Source: Paraburkholderia madseniana (GTDB lineage: Bacteria > Pseudomonadota > Gammaproteobacteria > Burkholderiales > Burkholderiaceae). From it: a stretch of 64,000 nt of DNA. Where the stretch lies: positions 27,674-91,673 of the forward strand of contig NZ_VOSW01000032.1 in NCBI RefSeq assembly GCF_009690905.1, in the 5' to 3' direction. Shown in pieces: positions 61,623 to 64,000 of the stretch (positions are counted from its first letter, which is position 1; every line of letters begins with the position of its first letter). Both the position numbers and the translations under genes were made by a program. The notes beneath the pieces were generated by a model. It was not told the origin of the DNA and did no database searches. It was given only the letters and a program-made list of their open reading frames with translations.

Positions 61623-63287
61623 TCAGACTCCTGTGGACGGCGCGCCGCCGATAAGCGCCTGGCCGGAGCGGATCGTCCCGCGGTCGAGTAGCATCGCGAA
61701 GAAGTGCCATGCGAATACGAGGTGCCCGGCGGTCATCAGCACGCCACCGAACGTTCTGGCTCTCAGGTAAGGCGCGAGCACGTTGACGGAATCCATGAAG
61801 GGCCGCGTGGCATCAAGCATTGCGATGCCCTGCAGAACACCGCCGATGCTCAAAAACACGAAGTAGATCGCGAAGCCGATCACAGCCAGCCAGAAATGGA
61901 GGGAAATCAACTTCGGATAGGGCCACTCCCGCTCCAGTACGCGTGGCATCACGAAATAGATCGAACCGAACATGATCATCGAGTAAAAGCCGTACAGGCC
62001 GAGGTGCGCATGCGCGACCTTGTACTGTGTGAAGTGCACGAGGCGATTGAAGAACGGCACGGCTTCGAGCGAGCCTTGCAGCGAAACGAGTGTGTACAGC
62101 GCGGCGCCCAGTACGACGAAGCGCAGCGTGGGCGAATATCGCAGCGTCGCGAAGCGCCCGACCACCGTCATGTGCTGATTGACGCCGACCGCGAGGACGG
62201 GGATCAGCATCATCACGCTTTGCACGACCGAAACGCTTTGCAGCCACGCTGGCACGGGGCCGCCGAGCAGATGGTGAATGCCGGCCTGGCTATAGAACAT
62301 CGCCAGCGCCCAGAAGCCGACCAGCGAGAGGTTGTACGAGTAGATAGGACGGCCGAGCACCTTCGCGATGAAGTAATAGGCCGAAGCAAGACCGAACGGC
62401 GTAAGCCACAAGCCAAGCACGTTGTGTGCGAACCACCAGTTGACGATCGCCTGCTCCACGCCGAAATGCACGTATGGCACTTTCGCGACGACATACAGGA
62501 TCGGAAACCAGAGCAGGGCCGCAGCGATGTACCAGACCGAAACGTACAGGTGGTCCACATTGCGGCGGGATAGCGTCAAAAATAGCGGCACGGCTGACAA
62601 TGCGCCGCCGATCGCCAGAAGAATGCCGATCTGCCACGGAATCTCGAGCCACTGCAGGCCGTCCGTCCAGCCCGCGAGTATCGCTACGACACCGGCCGCG
62701 ACGCCGGCATTCCATAGACCGGCACCCGCGACGGCGTAGTGCTCGCCGACGAGACGGGTCTTCAGCAGCCGCGGCAGCATCCATAACGAGATGCCCAGTC
62801 CTGCCATCGATGCCCAGCCATAGATCACCATATTCAAGTGCGCGGTTCTGATGCGGCCGAACGTCAGCCAGGCCGATTGGACCAGAAAATCCGGCGACGT
62901 CAGCTTTTGCGAGGCGACCAGGCCGGCGAGCGAGCCAAGCACCAGCCACAGGATCGACGACGCGAGAAACGCGAACGCGGCGGTGCGGCTCGACCTGTCC
63001 TGCGCTTCGCGGGCCAGCAAATCAGGCCGCGTGTGCACGGCTCGTTGCGCGTCGCCGTGCGGCGTCGAAGCGTTGCCATTGCTTTCGGCCCTCTGCAGCG
63101 CGCTGCGTTGCGTCGACGAAATCGCGGGTTCTTCGACCGTGCCAAGTTCACCGGTTTCGAATATCACTTGTGCCGCCTCGGGGCCGGCCCGCATTAAACC
63201 CCGTGTCTGTGCCCATATGAACATGAAGAGCCCGAGCACGGAAATGAGAAACGACAGCGCGAGCAACGCGCCGAGTGTGAGCGTCAT
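61623..63287 (-). CDS. ccoN: cbb3-type cytochrome oxidase subunit I (CcoN-like) with CcoS-like N-terminus
   Basis: 554 residues. Residues 1-50 contain a lone TM followed by FIWAQTRG and a P-x-AAQVIFETG stretch, which resemble a CcoS/FixS maturation peptide rather than the usual CcoN start. After a polar linker (50-110) the 12-TM haem-copper core follows: haem ligands in RTAHLNMVIYGW and YKVAHAHLGLYGF, Cu/haem histidines in WWFAHNVLGLWLTP and GIHHLLGGPVP. It reduces O2 to water with proton pumping. ATG 63287 has GGGGG upstream; a longer frame to 63338 is not preferred. Confidence 0.85.
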   Translation of the reverse strand: MTLTLGALLALSFLISVLGLFMFIWAQTRGLMRAGPEAAQVIFETGELGTVEEPAISSTQRSALQRAESNGNASTPHGDAQRAVHTRPDLLAREAQDRSSRTAAFAFLASSILWLVLGSLAGLVASQKLTSPDFLVQSAWLTFGRIRTAHLNMVIYGWASMAGLGISLWMLPRLLKTRLVGEHYAVAGAGLWNAGVAAGVVAILAGWTDGLQWLEIPWQIGILLAIGGALSAVPLFLTLSRRNVDHLYVSVWYIAAALLWFPILYVVAKVPYVHFGVEQAIVNWWFAHNVLGLWLTPFGLASAYYFIAKVLGRPIYSYNLSLVGFWALAMFYSQAGIHHLLGGPVPAWLQSVSVVQSVMMLIPVLAVGVNQHMTVVGRFATLRYSPTLRFVVLGAALYTLVSLQGSLEAVPFFNRLVHFTQYKVAHAHLGLYGFYSMIMFGSIYFVMPRVLEREWPYPKLISLHFWLAVIGFAIYFVFLSIGGVLQGIAMLDATRPFMDSVNVLAPYLRARTFGGVLMTAGHLVFAWHFFAMLLDRGTIRSGQALIGGAPSTGV

Positions 63288-63943
63288 GGCTGTAAAGCCC
63301 CCATTTGTTCGAAGGAAATCGGTGGTGACATCGGTCACGCTTATGCGACTCTGGGGAATCCCCGTGACTTATTTCGTCCACCACAATCGCCGTATGCAGA
63401 CGGTTGTCGATCCCGGCACGTCGGCTGAAAAGCAGTATGGGACTCGCGCTCACATATGTAATATGCATTTTTGCGATGCGATTCATGCTTTATTGATATG
63501 CATCCGCGCCGCGGCGGCGCCTGTTCCGCTGGGCATGTCCCATGCACCCGTGGACCTGTCAAGTCGCGTTACCTGCCAAACAACCAGCAGACGTCACTGT
63601 GATGTTTTTTCGAAAACGCATCGGCGCTGGCGTTGCATGACTGCGATGGGTGCGGATGCAGGTATTGACAGAACAGCGCGGCATATCCGTTTGGTATCCG
63701 AAGCAACATCTTCACGCTCGGAAGCAGACCTTCGCAAGGCGAGGCGGGGGGCCGACGCGAACGGCCGTTATGGCCGACGACTTTCTGGATCGAGTCTGTA
63801 CCCGAATGTCCGATACCTGGGCGTAGCCGACGCTCAAATGTCCGCGCGAAAGCGCGGCCCAACGGCCGTAGATGGCCCAGAGTGTGTCAAAACGCCTTTT
63901 TGAAACGCTAGAATTGTTCATCCGATAGCGGAGGATGAGCAAG
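63288..63943. other. Intergenic region (656 bp) before the cbb3-sor operon and IS element
   Basis: The oxidase promoter must lie here. The sequence TTGAT-ATGC-ATCCG (63493-63506) matches eight of ten positions of the FNR/Anr consensus, weak support for oxygen control. From about 63880 a stretch GTGTGTCAAAACG may be the left end of the IS element whose transposase begins at 63944; the terminal repeat cannot be verified without the other end. No gene was found. Confidence 0.4.
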
Positions 63944-64000
63944 ATGAAGCGGTTCGTTCAAGGTGACAATCGTACACAAAGCTTTCTCCTCCCCGAAGCA
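63944..64000 (+). mobile_element. IS1182-family transposase, N-terminal fragment (runs off window)
   Basis: The last 57 bases read MKRFVQGDNRTQSFLLPEA, the conserved opening of IS1182-family DDE transposases. GGAGG at 63930-63934 is 9 bases before ATG 63944; an in-frame ATG at 63935 touches the GGAGG and is less likely. The rest of the element lies beyond the window, so its completeness is unknown. Confidence 0.8.

Noticed and set aside
63493..63506. FNR/Anr box for the cbb3-sor operon
   Set aside because: Only eight of ten consensus bases match and it lies about 200 bp upstream of ccoN; mentioned as a weak possibility only.
1..64000. CRISPR arrays, tRNA or rRNA genes
   Set aside because: No regularly spaced repeats and no cloverleaf or rRNA signature were seen on either strand by eye; a tRNAscan/CRISPR search would be decisive.

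Overview
The window reads as chromosomal DNA of a Burkholderiaceae member, most like Paraburkholderia/Caballeronia/Burkholderia. This is inferred from the high G+C, the density of LysR/AraC/TetR regulators, the NodT-type efflux operon, lutABC, a tarD-type tartrate dehydratase and the cbb3/SorAB block. Coding density is high. No tRNA, rRNA or CRISPR array was seen.

Layout. 1-6.4 kb: end of a 1-Cys peroxiredoxin, an MBL-rhodanese protein, an Old Yellow Enzyme under a textbook MerR-type promoter, a lipoprotein and a secreted phosphodiesterase. 6.4-16 kb: a run of small redox modules, each pairing a short-chain dehydrogenase (SDR) or detoxification gene with a divergent regulator (AraC, LysR, TetR, MocR/PaiB). 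Several have clear palindromic operators between them. 16-21 kb: a tripartite EmrAB-OprM-like efflux operon, divergent from a CerR-like TetR regulator. 22.5-26.3 kb: a C4-dicarboxylate carrier, D-tartrate dehydratase and a LysR regulator. 26.3-29.1 kb: another LysR/SDR pair and an OmpR-type response regulator with no partner kinase. 29.2-31.9 kb: lutABC lactate oxidation. 32-37 kb: a poxB-cydA-cydB operon (pyruvate to quinone to oxygen).

The most striking feature lies in that operon. cydA is split by an 893-bp element that has the hallmarks of a group II intron: a GUGCG 5' end, a 34-nt domain V, a domain VI with a bulged A seven bases from the end, and EBS/IBS pairings to the flanking exon. 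It has no reverse transcriptase gene and lies antisense to cydA. The two cydA halves rejoin exactly in frame.

38-54 kb holds a response regulator/hybrid kinase pair, a DUF1275 membrane protein, secreted and cupin proteins, a transmembrane chemoreceptor, a Tat-exported beta-carbonic anhydrase, a MAPEG-like protein, an MFS carrier, a further SDR/AraC pair and several small genes. 53.7-63.3 kb looks like a sulfite-handling respiratory block. A TDT-family exporter and a divergent LysR regulator sit beside one tightly packed operon encoding a cbb3-type oxidase (CcoN with a CcoS-like N-terminus, and CcoO), a cytochrome c, a Cu-type P-ATPase, sulfite dehydrogenase SorA and cytochrome SorB. The window ends inside the start of an IS1182-family transposase.

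All functional calls rest on motif and family recognition by eye; no database search was run.
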